Shown here: one piece after another, positions 8,563 through 21,859 of the stretch | How the letters are laid out: every line of letters begins with the position of its first letter | Numbering within the stretch: position 1 is the first letter of the stretch | Assembly: GCA_033032865.1 (NCBI GenBank) | Contig: JAWHQI010001218.1 | Span: forward strand, 37,575-101,574 | Length of the DNA stretch: 64,000 nucleotides | Direction: 5' to 3' | Source of the DNA: Dactylorhiza incarnata | Taxonomy: Eukaryota > Streptophyta > Magnoliopsida > Asparagales > Orchidaceae | Made by a program: the position numbers and the translations under genes | Notes under the pieces: generated by a model | Seen by the model: only the letters and a program-made list of their open reading frames with translations | Database searches by the model: none | What the model was told of the DNA's origin: nothing

Positions 8563-11500
8563 GTACCGTGCTCGTTTGCGGTAAACCCGCTCTTACTCTT
8601 TTTGACACGGGTGCCACTCATTCGTTCGTATTAGAAGAATTTGTGAATGAACTGGATGCAGTACAGTGCTTCAGGGGAGCCCTCAGGAGGGTGCGCCTTC
8701 CGGATGGCTCGGAGATACGATCTACCTCCAGGTGCAACTTGGTAATATCCATCGGTGGGAAGCAATTTGAGACACCGGCAACAGTGTTGCGGATGCCCGA
8801 CCTTGATCTAATATTGGGCATGGCGTGGTTGCACTGGAATCACGCGATGATCGACTGTGTGGCGAAGCGGATTACGCTGAGGCAGGATGACTCAGAGGTG
8901 GTAATTCAAGGTATAAGACCCGTATCACGAAACTTGTTGTCTTCTATACAGGTTGTGAAGGCTCACGAGCAAGGCGATGAGGTGTTCGTGATCTGTTTTG
9001 AGATGAAGGAGATAGGGCCTGAATTGAAGGATGTATCGGTAGTCCGGGATTTTCCGGATGTTTTCCCCGAAAAACTACCCGGATTACCCCCACCTAGGGA
9101 GGTAGACTTCCAAATTAAGCTGGTACCGAGAGCTAAGCCTGTTTCACGGCCCCCGTACAGAATGGCGCCCAAGGAGCTAGCAGAGTTCCGTGTACAACTG
9201 CAAGAATTGGTGGACTCAGGGTTCGTTCGTCCTAGCTTGTCACCCTGGGGAGCCCCGGTTCTGTTCGTGAAGAAGAAGGACGGTTTGCTCCGCTTGTGCA
9301 TAGATTATCGGGAGCTCAACCGACTGACGGTCCGGAACACTTATCCTCTGCCGCGAATCGACGAACTCTTTGATCAGTTGGAAGGAGCGCAATGGTTCTC
9401 CAAGCTCGACTTGCGCTCTGGCTATTATCAGTTGAGGATTCAGGAGGAGGATATCCAGAAGACTGCTTTCAGCTCGAGGTACGGGTTGTATGAATTTACG
9501 GTTATGCCCTTCGGGCTCACCAATGCGCCCTCTGCGTTCATGAGCCTGATGAACAGGGTGTTTGCGCCTTATTTGGACGAATTCGTGATCGTATTCATCG
9601 ACGACATCTTGGTTTATTCGAAGTCATTACTGGACCATTGGAAGCATCTAGAGCTGGTGTTGGCAAAACTGAGGGAGCATCAGTTGTTCGCAAAATTTGG
9701 CAAGTGCGAGTTCTGGCTCCGCAAGGTGGCTTTCTTGGGTCATGTTATCAGCGGTGCGGGATTGGCCGTAGATCCTGCTAAGGTTCGTGCTGTGAAGGAA
9801 TGGCAGCCATTGAAGTCAGCCGCAGATGTGCGCAGCTTTTTGGGGCTTGCCGGGTACTACCGCAAATTTGTCGAGGGGTTCTCGAAGATCGCTCTCCCAC
9901 TCACTAAGCTGACCAGAAAGGAGGTGCCGTTTGAGTGGTCGCCTGAGTGTGAGGCCGCATTTCAGGAGCTGAAGGATCGCCTCACCTCAGCCCCGGTCCT
10001 TACTCTTCCGTCTGGTAGAGAAGGATTTCAAATTTATACGGATGCGTCCTTGCAGGGGATGGGTGCCGTACTGATGCAGTACGACCACGTGATTGCTTAT
10101 GCGTCGAGGCAGCTTAAAAAGCACGAGGCAAACTATCCGGTGCATGATCTGGAGCTGGGTGCAGTGATATTTGCTTTGAAGATTTGGAGACACTATCTAT
10201 ATGGGGTCCACTGCGAGATATTCACCGACCACAAGAATTTGAAGTACATACACACCCAGAAGGATCTGAATTTGAGGCAGCGGCGGTGGATCGAGTTCCT
10301 GTGTGACTATGATTACACGCTAAACTATCACCCAGGGAAGGCAAATTCGGTGGCCGATGCTTTGAGCAGGAGGACATCCAGTCCGGAGTCACGGCTGATG
10401 GCCATGGAGTTGGTAAGGATGCTCGAGGAAATGCAGATCACGCTCGTGTCTAAAGCCGATCCAGAGGTTTTCGCCGAGTACCTGTCCACGATGAGCATAG
10501 TTTGTGATATCCGAGATCGCATTCGAGCAGAGCAGAGGAAAGATGTTGCCCTTGAACCTATTCTTCGAGCAGTGGAGGCTGGTTCTGCGGAGGAATACAC
10601 CATGCAGGAGGATCTGGTTCACTTCCGTGGCAGGTTATACATACCCGCAGGTGGAGGAATTCGAGAGGACATTATGAAGGAAGCTCATTGCACAAAATAC
10701 TCGGTGCACCCCGGGATTGTCAAGATGTACACTGATCTGCGAAGGACGATGTTTTGGCCTGGGATGAAGAAGGATGTCACTTATTTCATCACTCACTGCG
10801 AGGCGTGCCAGAAGGTAAAGGCAGAGTGTAGGAGTCCGGCAGGGTTGCTGCAGCCGTTGTCCATTCCCGAGTGGAAGTTTGAAGACATATCCATGGATTT
10901 CGTTCACGGGCTGCCTCGTTCCCGCTCCGGGAGTGACTCTGTTTGGGTGATCGTGGACCGTCTGACGAAGGTCACAAGATTTATACCGATGAGGAAGGAT
11001 TCACATGTCGATGTGTTGGTAAGACTCTTCGTCGAGCAGTTTGTTCGCTATCATGGGGTGCCCAAAACGATCGTTTCGGACCGTGACGGTCGCTTTACCT
11101 CCAGGGAGTGGAAAGCGGTGCAAGCTTATTTGGGTTCCCGTCTGACCTTTAGCACGGCCTTCCGCCCTCAGACGGATAGTCAGTCAGAGCGGACGATCAG
11201 GACCCTGGAAGATTTGTTGCGCCTTTGTGTTTTAGATCGAGGAGAGCCATGGGAGAGACTCCTGCCCTTGGTGGAGTTCTCGTATAATAACAGTCACCAG
11301 GCGAGCATTGGCATGGCTCCTTATGCGGCATTGTATGGAAGAAGGTGTAGGACACCTTTGTCTTCGGTCCAAGATGAGGACCCGAAGGCGTTAGGGGTGA
11401 AATTCATCGATGATACCGATGAGATGGTCAGGCTGATACGAGACCGCATGCTTGAAGCGCAGAGCCGGCAGGCAAAATATTATGACAAAAAGCACAGGGC

Positions 11501-11945
11501 CGTGGAGTTCCATGTTGGGGACAAAGTGTTCTTGAAGATCAGGCCGATGCATGCTGTGTCTCGGGTTCGGGGAAGGAAAAAGCTCAGCCCTCGTTATATG
11601 AGGCCTTATACCATCCTGGAGCGGATTGGCCCCTTAGCTTATCGATTGATGTTACCGCCAGAATTGGAGAATTTACACGACGTATTCCATGTGTCCTCCC
11701 TTCGGAGGGCCTTGCTTCGCCCTGATCAGCATGTGGTAGCTACGTCTGGTCCTGTGGAGACCGACAGGTCTGTCCGACTGGAGCCTTTGCGGATAGTAGA
11801 CACCGAGACCAGAGTGCTGCGGAGAAAGAGGGTTCCGTTGGTGAAAGTGTTATGGTCCAACCATGGACGGGAGGAATACACTTGGGAGCCGATGGACCTT
11901 ATGCGGCAGCATTACCCGGGATTGTTTTCCCCAGGTATGGCCTAA
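8547..11945 (+). CDS. pol: Gypsy-1 Pol polyprotein (protease, RT, RNase H, integrase, chromodomain-like)
   Basis: 1132 intact codons, the only complete pol here. Aspartic protease: DTGATHSF from Asp20. Reverse transcriptase: about residues 170-420, with [22 protein letters not shown] and the catalytic FIDD at 350-353. RNase H: starts near residue 490 (YTDAS, Asp499). Integrase: an HHCC zinc region (HCTKYSVH ... CEACQ), then Asp784, Asp845 and Glu881, giving D,D-35-E. The C-terminal stretch [19 protein letters not shown], ending at GLFSPGMA, is the chromodomain-like tail typical of Tekay elements. ATG 8547 lies inside the intron-like segment, so after splicing pol would be fused to Gag; otherwise it needs its own initiation. 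No stop or frameshift is seen, so pol may still be functional although gag is damaged. Confidence 0.92.
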   Translation: MILTPGTVLVCGKPALTLFDTGATHSFVLEEFVNELDAVQCFRGALRRVRLPDGSEIRSTSRCNLVISIGGKQFETPATVLRMPDLDLILGMAWLHWNHAMIDCVAKRITLRQDDSEVVIQGIRPVSRNLLSSIQVVKAHEQGDEVFVICFEMKEIGPELKDVSVVRDFPDVFPEKLPGLPPPREVDFQIKLVPRAKPVSRPPYRMAPKELAEFRVQLQELVDSGFVRPSLSPWGAPVLFVKKKDGLLRLCIDYRELNRLTVRNTYPLPRIDELFDQLEGAQWFSKLDLRSGYYQLRIQEEDIQKTAFSSRYGLYEFTVMPFGLTNAPSAFMSLMNRVFAPYLDEFVIVFIDDILVYSKSLLDHWKHLELVLAKLREHQLFAKFGKCEFWLRKVAFLGHVISGAGLAVDPAKVRAVKEWQPLKSAADVRSFLGLAGYYRKFVEGFSKIALPLTKLTRKEVPFEWSPECEAAFQELKDRLTSAPVLTLPSGREGFQIYTDASLQGMGAVLMQYDHVIAYASRQLKKHEANYPVHDLELGAVIFALKIWRHYLYGVHCEIFTDHKNLKYIHTQKDLNLRQRRWIEFLCDYDYTLNYHPGKANSVADALSRRTSSPESRLMAMELVRMLEEMQITLVSKADPEVFAEYLSTMSIVCDIRDRIRAEQRKDVALEPILRAVEAGSAEEYTMQEDLVHFRGRLYIPAGGGIREDIMKEAHCTKYSVHPGIVKMYTDLRRTMFWPGMKKDVTYFITHCEACQKVKAECRSPAGLLQPLSIPEWKFEDISMDFVHGLPRSRSGSDSVWVIVDRLTKVTRFIPMRKDSHVDVLVRLFVEQFVRYHGVPKTIVSDRDGRFTSREWKAVQAYLGSRLTFSTAFRPQTDSQSERTIRTLEDLLRLCVLDRGEPWERLLPLVEFSYNNSHQASIGMAPYAALYGRRCRTPLSSVQDEDPKALGVKFIDDTDEMVRLIRDRMLEAQSRQAKYYDKKHRAVEFHVGDKVFLKIRPMHAVSRVRGRKKLSPRYMRPYTILERIGPLAYRLMLPPELENLHDVFHVSSLRRALLRPDQHVVATSGPVETDRSVRLEPLRIVDTETRVLRRKRVPLVKVLWSNHGREEYTWEPMDLMRQHYPGLFSPGMA

Positions 11946-12269
11946 ACTTGTTTGTCATACCTTGATTTAATACCATAGCCTAAACTCAGTATCGTGTAAA
12001 TATGCGCTAAACCCAGGTAGAAGCCTTGTAGGCTATCCATCCCCTTCTTGGTTTTGTTATGCCCCAGGAAAAGTTTTGGTTTATAAACTAGGAAATCTGT
12101 GGTTATTAGTAACCCCATTATAGTGTTGTTTGAGGGTTTGCACTCCAGGAAAGTTAGGCTAGCATTTTATTTGTGTGTTCAGAATAGACCTGCTGCTATG
12201 GTTTATGTGACCCTCGTGACCCCAACCTAAATTTCGGGGGCAAAATTATTTTTTTTCGTTTATAGGATT
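11946..12269 (+). other. Gypsy-1 3' untranslated region
   Basis: No coding sequence. TTTCGGGGGCAAAATT at about 12231-12246 resembles the purine-rich segment near the 3' end of Tekay elements, but it lies about 25 bases before the LTR. The bases touching the LTR (TATAGGATT) make a poor polypurine tract. Confidence 0.6.
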
Positions 12270-13491
12270 TGTAACATCCCAATCCTGGAGGAGCAGATAT
12301 GGCTGTTGCTGATGAAAATTCTAGGCTAGCAGCTTCCGTTCGACGAACTCGTCGAATTCGTCGAACGCAAGCTGCTCCCGTTCGTCGCTCGACGAACGGG
12401 GAGCGCTCCCGTTCGACGAATGTCGAACGGGGAGCGTTCAGCAAAAAGGGCTCACGTTCGTCGTTCGACGAACGGGGAGCGCTCCCGTTCGACGAATGTC
12501 GAACGGGGAGTGTTCAGCGAAAAGCGCTCCCATTCGTCGATCGACGAACGGGGAGCGCTCCCATTCGACGAATGTCGAACGTGGAGCGCTCAGCTAAGAT
12601 CATCCCGTTCGTCGTTCAACGAACGGGGAGCTGCTCCCGTTCGACGAATGTCGAACGGGGAGCGCTCAGCTAGAGAACCTCCCGTTCGTCGATCGACGAA
12701 CGGGGAGCTGCTCCCGTTCGACGAATGTCGAACGGGGAGCGCTACGCTGGGAAGGCTCCCGTTCGACGATCGACGAACGGGGAGCTGCTCCCGTTCGACG
12801 ATCGTCGAACGGGAAAGTCTAACTCCTTCCCGAGAAAACTGAAGTGCTGTTGTTTATTTTTATCTTTGGGAAGGCAGTGGATTTTGTCCGATAAGGGTTT
12901 GACATCAGAGTTGGGGTTCCCAGGCTATCAATTATCAAATCCTATAGCAATCCTTTCACTCTTAATTCCTGGCAGAGATTTTCCTCCCGGGAGTTTTCTT
13001 TATCTTCTCCATCTTTCTCTCTCTCTTTCTCATTCTCCGTCTCCACCTCTCCCCCACCCGACTTAGGGTTTTGGCCAAGAGAATTCGTGGAGAAGCTCGT
13101 ACGTCCGTTGGAAGAAGAGCTAGCTTGGAAAGAGTTGAGTTCGTCCAAGCGCCGTCATGCCGCCGCGATCGTCGGCCCGGATTCAGGTGACTTCCGACCC
13201 CTCTCCCTTGGTGCTAGTATCTTAGACCCCCTAGGCGAGATATCGAACTCAATTGAGTCGATTTGGGAGCGAAATGAAGTTCTGTAGGTTGAGGCCGCGT
13301 TAGGGTTTTCGCCGTAGGGCGTCGTTCGCCGCGAAAATGCCCCCAATCAACTCCCCGCTTCAATACGAACGTGGGTCGTTGGTTTCGTGAGACGTGGTGG
13401 CCTTTTGAGGGAGCATGGGAGGAGAGAAGGTGTTCGCCCTAAATTCCATTTGGGAAGACGATGAATAATTCCCTGTAATTGGGATTTCATT

Positions 13492-13522
<31 letters not shown>

Positions 13523-15467
13523 TCAACAAGGATGAAGAAGGTGGCCTTTGCTTGCTATATATATATATGTATATGTTCCCTGTCAATAGGATTTCAATTA
13601 TATATAATTATATATATGTTCAACAAGGATGAAGAAGGTGGCCTTTGCTTTGCTATATATATATGTATATGTTCCCTGTCAATAGGGTTTCAATTATATA
13701 TAATTATATATATGTTCAACAAGGATGAAGAAGGTGGCCTTTGCTTTGCTATATATATATGTATATGTTCCCTGTCAATAGGATTTCAATTATATATATT
13801 TATATATATGTTCAACAAGGATGAAGAATCCTCTGTGATAGGATTGTTAATTAATTATGACCAATGGTGGAAGTCCAGTAGCTTGGCTCGAATAGATTCC
13901 ATAGTTAAATAATATGTTATGCCCTCATGTGTGCAAGTAATCCACAGTCCTATGAGTTGGTTTAATAATGTCCATGTTATACGCACACCACTGCACACGA
14001 GTAATCTACTCGGAACGGGCGGCACGGTTAACTTAGTGCGGGTCACAAGTTATAGTTATAGCCGGTGGTAAAAATGAAAGGACTCAGTTGTTGGGAGCCT
14101 TGGATGCTAATTAGCATCGATTGTTGTCGCGCGAGGCGGAAGGTGGTAAGGCTCATTGAGCGAGTCCTTGGTGCTCGATGGCACGCATGGTGTGTTCAAA
14201 CTACGTAGGTAAACATAATTGCGCATGGTGTATAGATCCTCGTGGGAGGATAAGTTGTGGCGGGTCTACGGGCTCGCTAGTCGTGACACCGACAGAAGCC
14301 GGCAGTTAGACTCAGACCGGTTGGGTTGGAATGTCTTGGTGTCCATCTACCCAATAGATCCCCTCCGCGTCTTGGAGACCCCGCATGAATGCGGGTAGTA
14401 CGCAGGGACTCCGCTATGAGCAAGAGCGTCGAGGCGTACTAGGCCTAGGACCGGTAGTGTTCATACCCTCCTAGTAGTGGCGAAGCCCGTGCCACTGCCA
14501 CCGTCTGGCCACGACGGGGGGCGCCTGAGTGGTTAGCTACCCTCGAAAAGTGGGAACTAAATGTCTATGTCGACATAGCAATCGTGCATGAGTCAGTCCT
14601 CATATCATTATCATTGCATTGCACCGCATTCATATCATAATCATTGCATTGCACCGCATTGGAACCTCATCATATAAACTTGTATGGGCATCCTTATATG
14701 ATGAGTTACCTTTATACGCAGACCCTTGACTTATAAGCTTGTATGGGCATCCTTATAAGTTAAGTTCAATTCAGTTCTCTAATACTCTGCTTATGTCTGT
14801 GCTACTTATACTTGCAAATATATATAACCACTGCTACTTTTATGCTTACGAACATATTAGATAGTGCTATGGAAAGTGCGTGGGCACTTAAACAACCGAC
14901 ACATATGAACAACTACTACCTGTCACCTGCTTGTTTATTATTGCTAATATTGCAGCTCCTCTTCTTCCTTTCCGCCCGGTGCCTTGGAGTCGCCGGGGGA
15001 GCGGATGTGAAGCCACTTAGTCTTTATGACTAACGGTTGCTACGTCCCCTTTTTAGGAGCGCATCCTGGCGCGGCAGCGCAACCTGGAGCAGCAGCGCAC
15101 GGCGCTGGAGACGGATAGTCCGGCCAGGACGATAGGGCAGGATACTACGATACCATCGCAGCCGTCAGTGACAGATGTGGGCGAGTTTTGTTGTAGCCCT
15201 TGGGGCCTTTCCTTTTGTTACTCTGATATTATACACTCGTTTGGTGTGTATTTGGACTGTACTTATGCGGATATATATATCTGGTGGCTTCTTGTTGTAT
15301 TTTATATGATGGGTTGGCATTGATGATATTTGTTAGCCGGCAGGATAGGCGTCTTGTGGAGGAGGCTAGCCCGTGAGCTGGCGCTTCGGCAAGGCGGCTG
15401 TCCTGGGCATAAGACTTCCCTCGGCCGTGTTTTGTGTTTCGGAGAGGGGGGGGGGGGGGGTCTTACA
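12270..15467 (+). repeat. Gypsy-1 3' LTR (3198 bp)
   Basis: Near-identical to 4001-7192 and carrying the same subrepeats: hairpin array 12330-12814, minisatellite 13488-13826, shared-loop hairpins 14666-14764, and a G-tract at 15446-15460 that is four bases shorter than in the 5' LTR. It ends TCTTACA and is followed by target copy GCAGG. Confidence 0.92.
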
Positions 15468-15471
15468 GCAG

Positions 15472-18400
15472 GTTAGTTCAAGTACCAGCCTCAACCAAAT
15501 ATGGTACTTGGACAGTGGATGCTTAAGGCACATGACAGGAACCAAAAATCTTCTACAGGACTACAAAGTTATGAAGAATGGACCAGAAGTCATCTTTGGT
15601 GGATCAGAAAGAGGAATCACCAAGGGATATGGTATGTTCTCCAATGGCATAGTTTCAATCACAAGCGTAGCTTATGTTGAAGGGTTGCAACACAACCTAG
15701 TAAGCATAAGTCAACTATGTGATCTAGGCCATGTCATTGAATTCCACAATGATAAATGCTTGATCAAAAAGTCTAATGACTTAGAGACCATTCTCTCAGG
15801 CACTAGGAGTGGGAATGTTTATTGCATAGACTTTATATTTAGTAATTCTCTTTCATCTGTAAGTCTAGTAACTAAAGAAAATGAGTCTCTTTGTGTTCAA
15901 TGGCACAAGAGACTTGCCCATATTAACTATAAGACAATGTATAAACTATTCTCTAAAAACCTTGTTAGGAATAGTCCTAATTTAAAATGTATTAAAAGTG
16001 TTCCCAGTCATGCTTGCCAAATGGGTAAGCAAACAAGGGCCACCTTTAAAAGTATTGGCTCCAAAGACACTGAAAGATGTCTATATCTGTTGCACATGGA
16101 CTTGTTTGGTCCTTTGCCAATTCAGATCCTAGGAGGGAAGTTGTGTACTTTGATGATTGTTGATGATCACTCAAAATATACATGGGTATTCTTCCTTAAG
16201 AAGAAATCATATACATTGAATGTCTTTATAAATCATGTCAAGGCTATTCAGAATGACTTACAATGTGCTATGGTCAGGATTAGGACTGACCATGGTACAT
16301 AATTTCAATCTGAAGTCATGACAAGGTTTTGTCAAGAATATGGTATCACCCAAGAGTTCTCCTCCCCAAGGACACCACAACAAAATGGTGTGGCTGAGAG
16401 GAGGAATAGAACCTTGATAGAAGCAGGAAGAACGTTGCTTAGTGACTCCTCACTCCCAAAATACTTCTGGGCTGAGGCAGTCAATAATGCATGTTATGTT
16501 CTTAATAGGGCTTCCATCAATAAGGTTCATGGAATTACTCCCTATGAGATTCTGAAAAGCAAACAACCTATAATTTCATACTTTAGAATCTTTGGTTCAA
16601 AATGCTACATATTAAACAATGGAATATCTGAATTAACCAAGTTTGCAGAAAAAAATGCAATGTGGGGGTTCTTGTTGACTATAGCTCACATAGTAGAGCT
16701 TATAGAGTTTATAACAAGAAAACTCATGTTGTAGAAGAGTTTATGCATGTAGTATTTGATGAGACCAGCATAATCTATAAGGGCTGGTCTAGTTCTTCTG
16801 TTTTGACAGGGAATGAAGAGGAGATGGAAAAGATGTATGTGCAAGACATACCCAGTAGCAGCAAAGCATATATAGATGCAACAATTCCTAAAGAAGAAGA
16901 GGTCCAAGGTGCTGAAGACACTACTGAACCAGCAGAAGTATTACAACAAGTTGAGGACAGATTGTCTGCAGCTCTAAGACACCTAAGGGATCATCCAAGA
17001 GAACAAATTATTGGAAACCAGAACCAAGGTGGGTACTGACCAGAAGCAGGGCTCATAATGAGGCCCTATTCTTAAGCTTCTTATCATAATGGAGCCCAAG
17101 AAGTTTGAAGAAGCCAACCAAGACACCTTTTGGATTCAAGCAATGCAATAAGAACTTCTACAATTCAAAAGATGCAAGGTATGGAAGTTGGTGCCAAAAC
17201 CTCAAGAACACAATATTATTGGCACCAAATGGATTTACAGGAACAAGTTGGATGAAAATGGTATAATCATAAAGAACAAGGCAAGATTGGTCGCCAAGGG
17301 CTGCAGAGAAGAAGAGGGAATAGACTTTGATCAAACCTTTGGCCATGTTACAAGGTTAGAAGCAATTAGGCTATTCCTTGCCTATGTTGCCCACAAGGGG
17401 TTCAAGGTATACCAAATGGATGTCAAATCAGCCTTCCGCAATGGTGACTTGAAGGAAGAGCTATATATTGAACATCCATCAGGTTTTGTGCATCCAACCC
17501 TCACTAATCATGTATATTTACTTAGGAAAGCTCTTTATGGTCTAAAGCAAGCCCCTAGGGCTTGGTATGAGACATTGTCTAGCTTTCTCATCAAAAACAA
17601 GTTCTTGAGGGGAAAGATATATAGTACATTATTTCTTAGGGAAACAAGGGGCAAATGTCTTCTAGTCCAAATATATGTTGATGGCATAATATTTGGGTCT
17701 TTTGATGACAACCTATGCAAAAGGTTTGCTAACCTTATGCAAGGGGAGTTTGAGATGAGCAGTATGGGAGAGCTCAAGTACATTTTAGGCCTCCAAGTGA
17801 AACAGTCTGATGAGGGTATATTCATCTCTCAGACCAAGTACACTAGGGAGCTTATCAAGAAGTTTGGGATGGAATCAGCTTCCACCATGAAAACTCCCAT
17901 GGGGTCCAACATTTCCCTGGACAAGGATGAGAAGGGCAAGGCCTTTGATGAATCCATGTGCAGGTGCATTACTGGATCCCTATTATATCTAACTGCTAGT
18001 AGACCAGACATTATGTATGATACATGTGTTTGTGCTAGATACCAGGCATGCCCTAAGGAATCTCACTACTCAGCTGCAAAGAGGATTTTGAGATACCTAA
18101 AAGGCAGACTACATCTTGGCCTTTGGTACCCTAAGAACAATGACTTTGAACTAACTGGATTTTCAGATGCAGATTTTGCTGGCTGCAAAGAAGACAAGAA
18201 AAGCACAAGTGGCACTTGTCAATTCCTAGGAAGGAGGTTGATATCATGGAGCAGCAAAAAGAAGACAAGTGTGGCAATATCCACTACTGAGTCTGATTAC
18301 ATTGCTGCAGGAAGTTGTTGTGCACAACTTTTGTGGATTCAACATCAGTTAGAGGACTACAACCTCAAGGTATGTGAATCTCCTCTCAATTGTGACTCAT

Positions 18401-18617
18401 CTAGTGTTATCTCTATTGCTAAGAATCTTGTCTCTCATAGCAGGACTAAACATATAGAGATAAGATATAATTTTTAAGGGAACATGTTGAATGTAAGGAC
18501 ATCTGTCTTGAATTTGTCCCCACTGACAATCAAGTAGCTGATATCTTTACAAAGCCATTGGATGAAGCCAAGTTTAACTCTTTCAAGATTGAACTAGGAA
18601 TGTTAAATATTGAATAA
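15472..18617 (+). pseudogene. pol: Copia-1 Pol (protease, integrase, RT, RNase H), broken
   Basis: Resumes right after Gypsy-1. Protease: IWYLDSGCLRHMTG near 15500. GAG-pre-integrase and HHCC region: 15890-16050. Integrase core: LLHMDLFGP, then RTDHGT, cut by TAA at 16300-16302, then QQNGVAERRNRT with the catalytic Glu. Frameshifts fall near 16650 and 17030 and a TAA at 17148-17150. RT: 17188-18000. The catalytic YVDD box reads YVDG (17674-17685), so the second metal-binding Asp is lost. RNase [21 protein letters not shown] to [10 protein letters not shown] one-base insertion in a T-run near 18470 gives an early stop, but the frame can be followed to LGMLNIE and a stop at 18615-18617. This copy cannot encode active RT. 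Confidence 0.9.
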
Positions 18618-19114
18618 TTCCTTCTTGCAAATCTTCTATGCTATTATACTTGCTAAGTTAGGATTCAAAATCTTATCACATCAACTCCTAGTGACATGAT
18701 TAGGTCTCAGCACATTCTGACATTATAAGGCTTAATGATAAGGTAATAAGATCAGCTAAAACAAACAAGGATGTTTCAGCTGAGTCGCTGAGACAGCTGG
18801 GAAAAGTCTCAGCGGAACCGCTGAGACTGCTAAAATTGTCCCAACAGCTGATATCTGTCCCAGCGTTTAGGTCGCCATCTCAGCGGTTCCGCTGAGACGG
18901 GATGGGTTCATTATACTTTGTCTAAATGCAACCCCAATTGACCCAATTCCACTTACAACTATAAGAGCAATTAAATCTAATTATTAGGGTTAATCATAAC
19001 ATTGACTTAGGTCATATAAATAAACAATCTTTAATCAGTAAGAGGTACACAACCCTTCTTTCCTAGCCACCGAGACGAACCTCTTCCATCCCAGCGCATT
19101 CTTCTACATCAACA
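18618..19114 (+). promoter_or_regulatory. Copia-1 spacer between pol and env-like ORF, with palindromes and promoter
   Basis: Non-coding. It contains GTCTCAGCGG/CCGCTGAGAC around AA (18806-18827) and TCTCAGCGG/CCGCTGAGA around TT (18878-18897), plus degenerate copies (GTCGCTGAGACAGCTG at about 18784). The same motif recurs in the Copia-1 3' LTR. A TATA box and short leader follow before the env-like ATG. Confidence 0.7.
19015..19022 (+). promoter_or_regulatory. Internal TATA box before the env-like ORF
   Basis: TATAAATA lies 93 bases upstream of ATG 19115. A CA-rich stretch (GGTACACAACCC) at about 19045 is a plausible start region. The ATG context CAACAATGGCT is an excellent plant start context. 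Confidence 0.55.
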
Positions 19115-21729
19115 ATGGCTCTGAAAAGCTCTAAAGACCTTCTGGAGGGATATGAAATCATCAGGAATGGGTTTGCCCATGCTCAAGAAGAAATCAAGGG
19201 AGTGATTCAACTCCTAGAAGTCGAAGGTCTGGAGTTTATTATGTCTGAACCATGTGTCATTCTCAGAACTGAAGTTCTTGAATGGTTTGTCCATGCTAAG
19301 TTATCCACTTCCAAGTCATCCCTCAAATCAAAGATTGGAGAAGATAGAATTAAGATAACTCCTGCAAAGTTAAAAAAGCCTTACATCATCCATCCTGCAG
19401 TCCAAGTGAGGAGGAAGAAATCTCTGAGAAAGATAAGAAAAAGGCTCTGAAATGGACTGAATACAATGACGCCAAAACTGGATCATTAAAAAGGAAATTC
19501 TTCAACCAAAGGGGCAAACTCTTATCTGATATTGTGGGAAAAGCTATTCTTTGCAAACCTGGGTCCCATGATACAATCACACATTACATGTTTGACCTCA
19601 TGACAAGGATAATACTGAAAAGGAAAACCTCTTGGGGAGAAGTTAACGTTCAAAGAATCAAGGAATGTTTGCAGGCACCAAATTTGTGCAGAATTCTTTC
19701 CCTATACCTACTCTAAACTTACCCTGACAAGTTTGGCAAATACAAAGGAGCAAACCTCCACTATCTCAAGAGGATGGACGTCAAGACATTAGATAGTTTA
19801 CCAGGGTTCTTCCCATGAGTCGCCCACTGAGGCAAAGGGGAAAGAACCAGAGAAAGCCAAAGCAGTGCCAAGAATGGTTTTATCAATTTCTGAGTCTGAC
19901 CACTCAGATACAAATAAAGATGCTGGTGCGGATCTTGGATCACAAAGTATTCCTGATAAGGATGACTTGCCTCCTGATAGTGCCCATCCACAAGACTTGG
20001 ACATAGATACTACCCCTGGTAATTAATCCTTAATCTCCACATTACTCATAATATTATCTAACCATAGATAATCACTTAGTTAGACACTAATGACTCTTAA
20101 ACTTATGTGGACCATAGCTCCCCAAGGCCAGCTGAATGCTCCATCCGAGGGGGAGCATCAACAAGAGCCATCCCCCATGGATGGTATCAATGATCAAACT
20201 GGGTGTGAAGGAGACAAATCTGACAAGGACAAAGTTCCTTCTCCTAAGGGCTTACAAAGTAAGCTTGATACACTAATACTAGATCTTAAAAGAAGAATAT
20301 CAAATAACATTGATGACTCCCCAGCTCTTTGGGACTTACCCCAACAAGGACTATCTGGTGCCCCATCTGAGGAAGAGAAGCAACAAGAGCCAATTGCAGA
20401 TAAAGATGAAGTTCTTGGTAAGCCTTACAAACCTATCTTTAGAATTACTAAGTCATTAACTCTAACTTCAAATAATTGTCTCAGCCTTCTTGGACTCATC
20501 TGACAAAGATGCTCTCTCTGAGGGGGAGGAGAAAGATAATGTTGATGATGACATGGATGATATGGATCATGATGGAGTCCACCCTGCTCACATTGAGGAT
20601 ATAACACCTTTTGCTGAGAAGATGGATGATCCAATTCAAGTGATGCCTGCAGCTGCAGTGCAAATTGTACTTCAAGTAGTCTCTCCTCCAAGTCCACCAA
20701 GGCTCCCAGACCCCATTATCCCAGATCCACAAGCTTCCACCTCCACTTCCTCAAATGAGATCATTATAAATGCAATCCACCTCATGCTAGAGACTCATCT
20801 CACTTCCATGAAGAATTATGTAGACCAGTCAGTTAGCACAGTCAAAGCATATATTGATTAGTCCATCGTGAATGTGAAGACTGATGTAATGGCTGAGTTC
20901 AAGGAAATTAAGGAAGACACTAGATTGCTGAACAAGCAGATGACCAAATGGTTTGAACTAGCAAAAAAGACAGTAATATCTCAGAATACCATTCTTTGGT
21001 CTATGGACAAACACCTCCAGCTGTCTGAACAGGACATAACATATATCAAAAATTTTGTCAGCAAGACAGATGAAGTGATAGAAAAATCAGCCAATCACAT
21101 CCAAGAGTTTGTCTACTCAACAGCCTTGCAGTTGAATGAAGAAGCTGACAGGAACAAGGAAGAGCTGAAAGAAGATATTGCCACTGTCTTTCAATCCATT
21201 GCTGAAATAGTCACTGCTACCCAACTGAATGCTGAGGTAGTCAAACTTAAAGATAAGCTTCAAGATGATTTTGAAAATGTTTTCCAAACCCTATCTGGCA
21301 CTATAACAACAGCTAAGCAAGACCTCTATCAACAAGTGTTTGAAGAAGCCAGAAAGGGGGAGGATACAAATGCAATCATAAATTCTGACTTAACTCTTAA
21401 GGTTCTACAAGGTACAAGGCTGGCACTAAATCTTCCTCTCTTAGATGTAAATAGGGCAGAAGATTGGGATTTCCCACATCAAGAAGCAATTGCCCAGAAT
21501 GAGAGATTGAAAAAGAGAAGAGAACATGTATTGCTGACTGAAGAATACATGGCCAGGCAAAGGGATGTGCAAAATAGAGATCCTGACTATGAGTACTGGA
21601 GTGATGACTCCAAAGAAATAATACTAAATGCCTGGATAAGCCATGGTCAAATTGGAAAAGATATTGATAAGCTCTATCCATCTGAAGAGTGGATAAAACA
21701 TTTAGAGAGAAACACAAAAATAGAAAGAG
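19115..21729 (+). pseudogene. Copia-1 env-like/additional ORF, first part
   Basis: Position after pol and sequence style match the env-like or extra ORF of SIRE-type elements; its function is not established. The N-terminal piece (19115-19450, MALKSSKDLL, VLEWFVHAKLS, EDRIKITPAKL) resembles the N-terminal domain of plant 'putative retrotransposon' proteins, where a fingerprint of this form precedes a long charged region. Frameshifts break the middle (19450-20090). The open pieces 20090-20503 and 20490-20861 are acidic and Pro/Ser-rich. The last piece (20868-21729) is Lys/Glu/Gln-rich and strongly coiled-coil-like over about 180 residues. I see no signal peptide or membrane segment, so 'envelope' is a positional name only. 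Copia-2 inserted at 21730. Confidence 0.65.
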
Positions 21730-21859
21730 TGTTGGAACAACCCTATTTATGATTTGGGCTAGGATCACTATATGTTGACTAAGGACAAGTTGACCCCAAT
21801 GTATAGTTTATGGGTCAAGAGTTTTGGCTGTTAGAACTAGAAATTTCATTCAATTTCTG

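Larger units (their letters stand above)
4001..15467 (+). mobile_element. Gypsy-1: full-length Tekay-type Ty3/gypsy chromovirus
   Basis: LTRs 4001-7192 and 12270-15467 begin TGTAACATCC and end TCTTACA. The 5-bp target duplication GCAGG is at 3996-4000 and 15468-15472. The internal region is gag (7421-8495), a 67-nt intron-like segment, and pol (to 11945). The long LTRs, pol sequence and a chromodomain-like C-terminus place it in the Tekay/Del group. By eye the LTRs differ at roughly 1 percent of sites plus a G-tract length difference, so the insertion is fairly recent. It lies between Copia-1 gag and pol. Confidence 0.93.

Noticed and set aside
8963..9301. Minus-strand open frames over Gypsy-1 pol (also 9987-10907)
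   Set aside because: Antisense shadows of a conserved pol; no intron structure or domain, unlike the Gypsy-2 antisense genes.
19115..21729. Captured host gene as the origin of the env-like ORF
   Set aside because: Position after pol, coiled-coil style and the N-terminal resemblance to known plant retrotransposon extra ORFs fit an element gene; no host gene identity was recognised.
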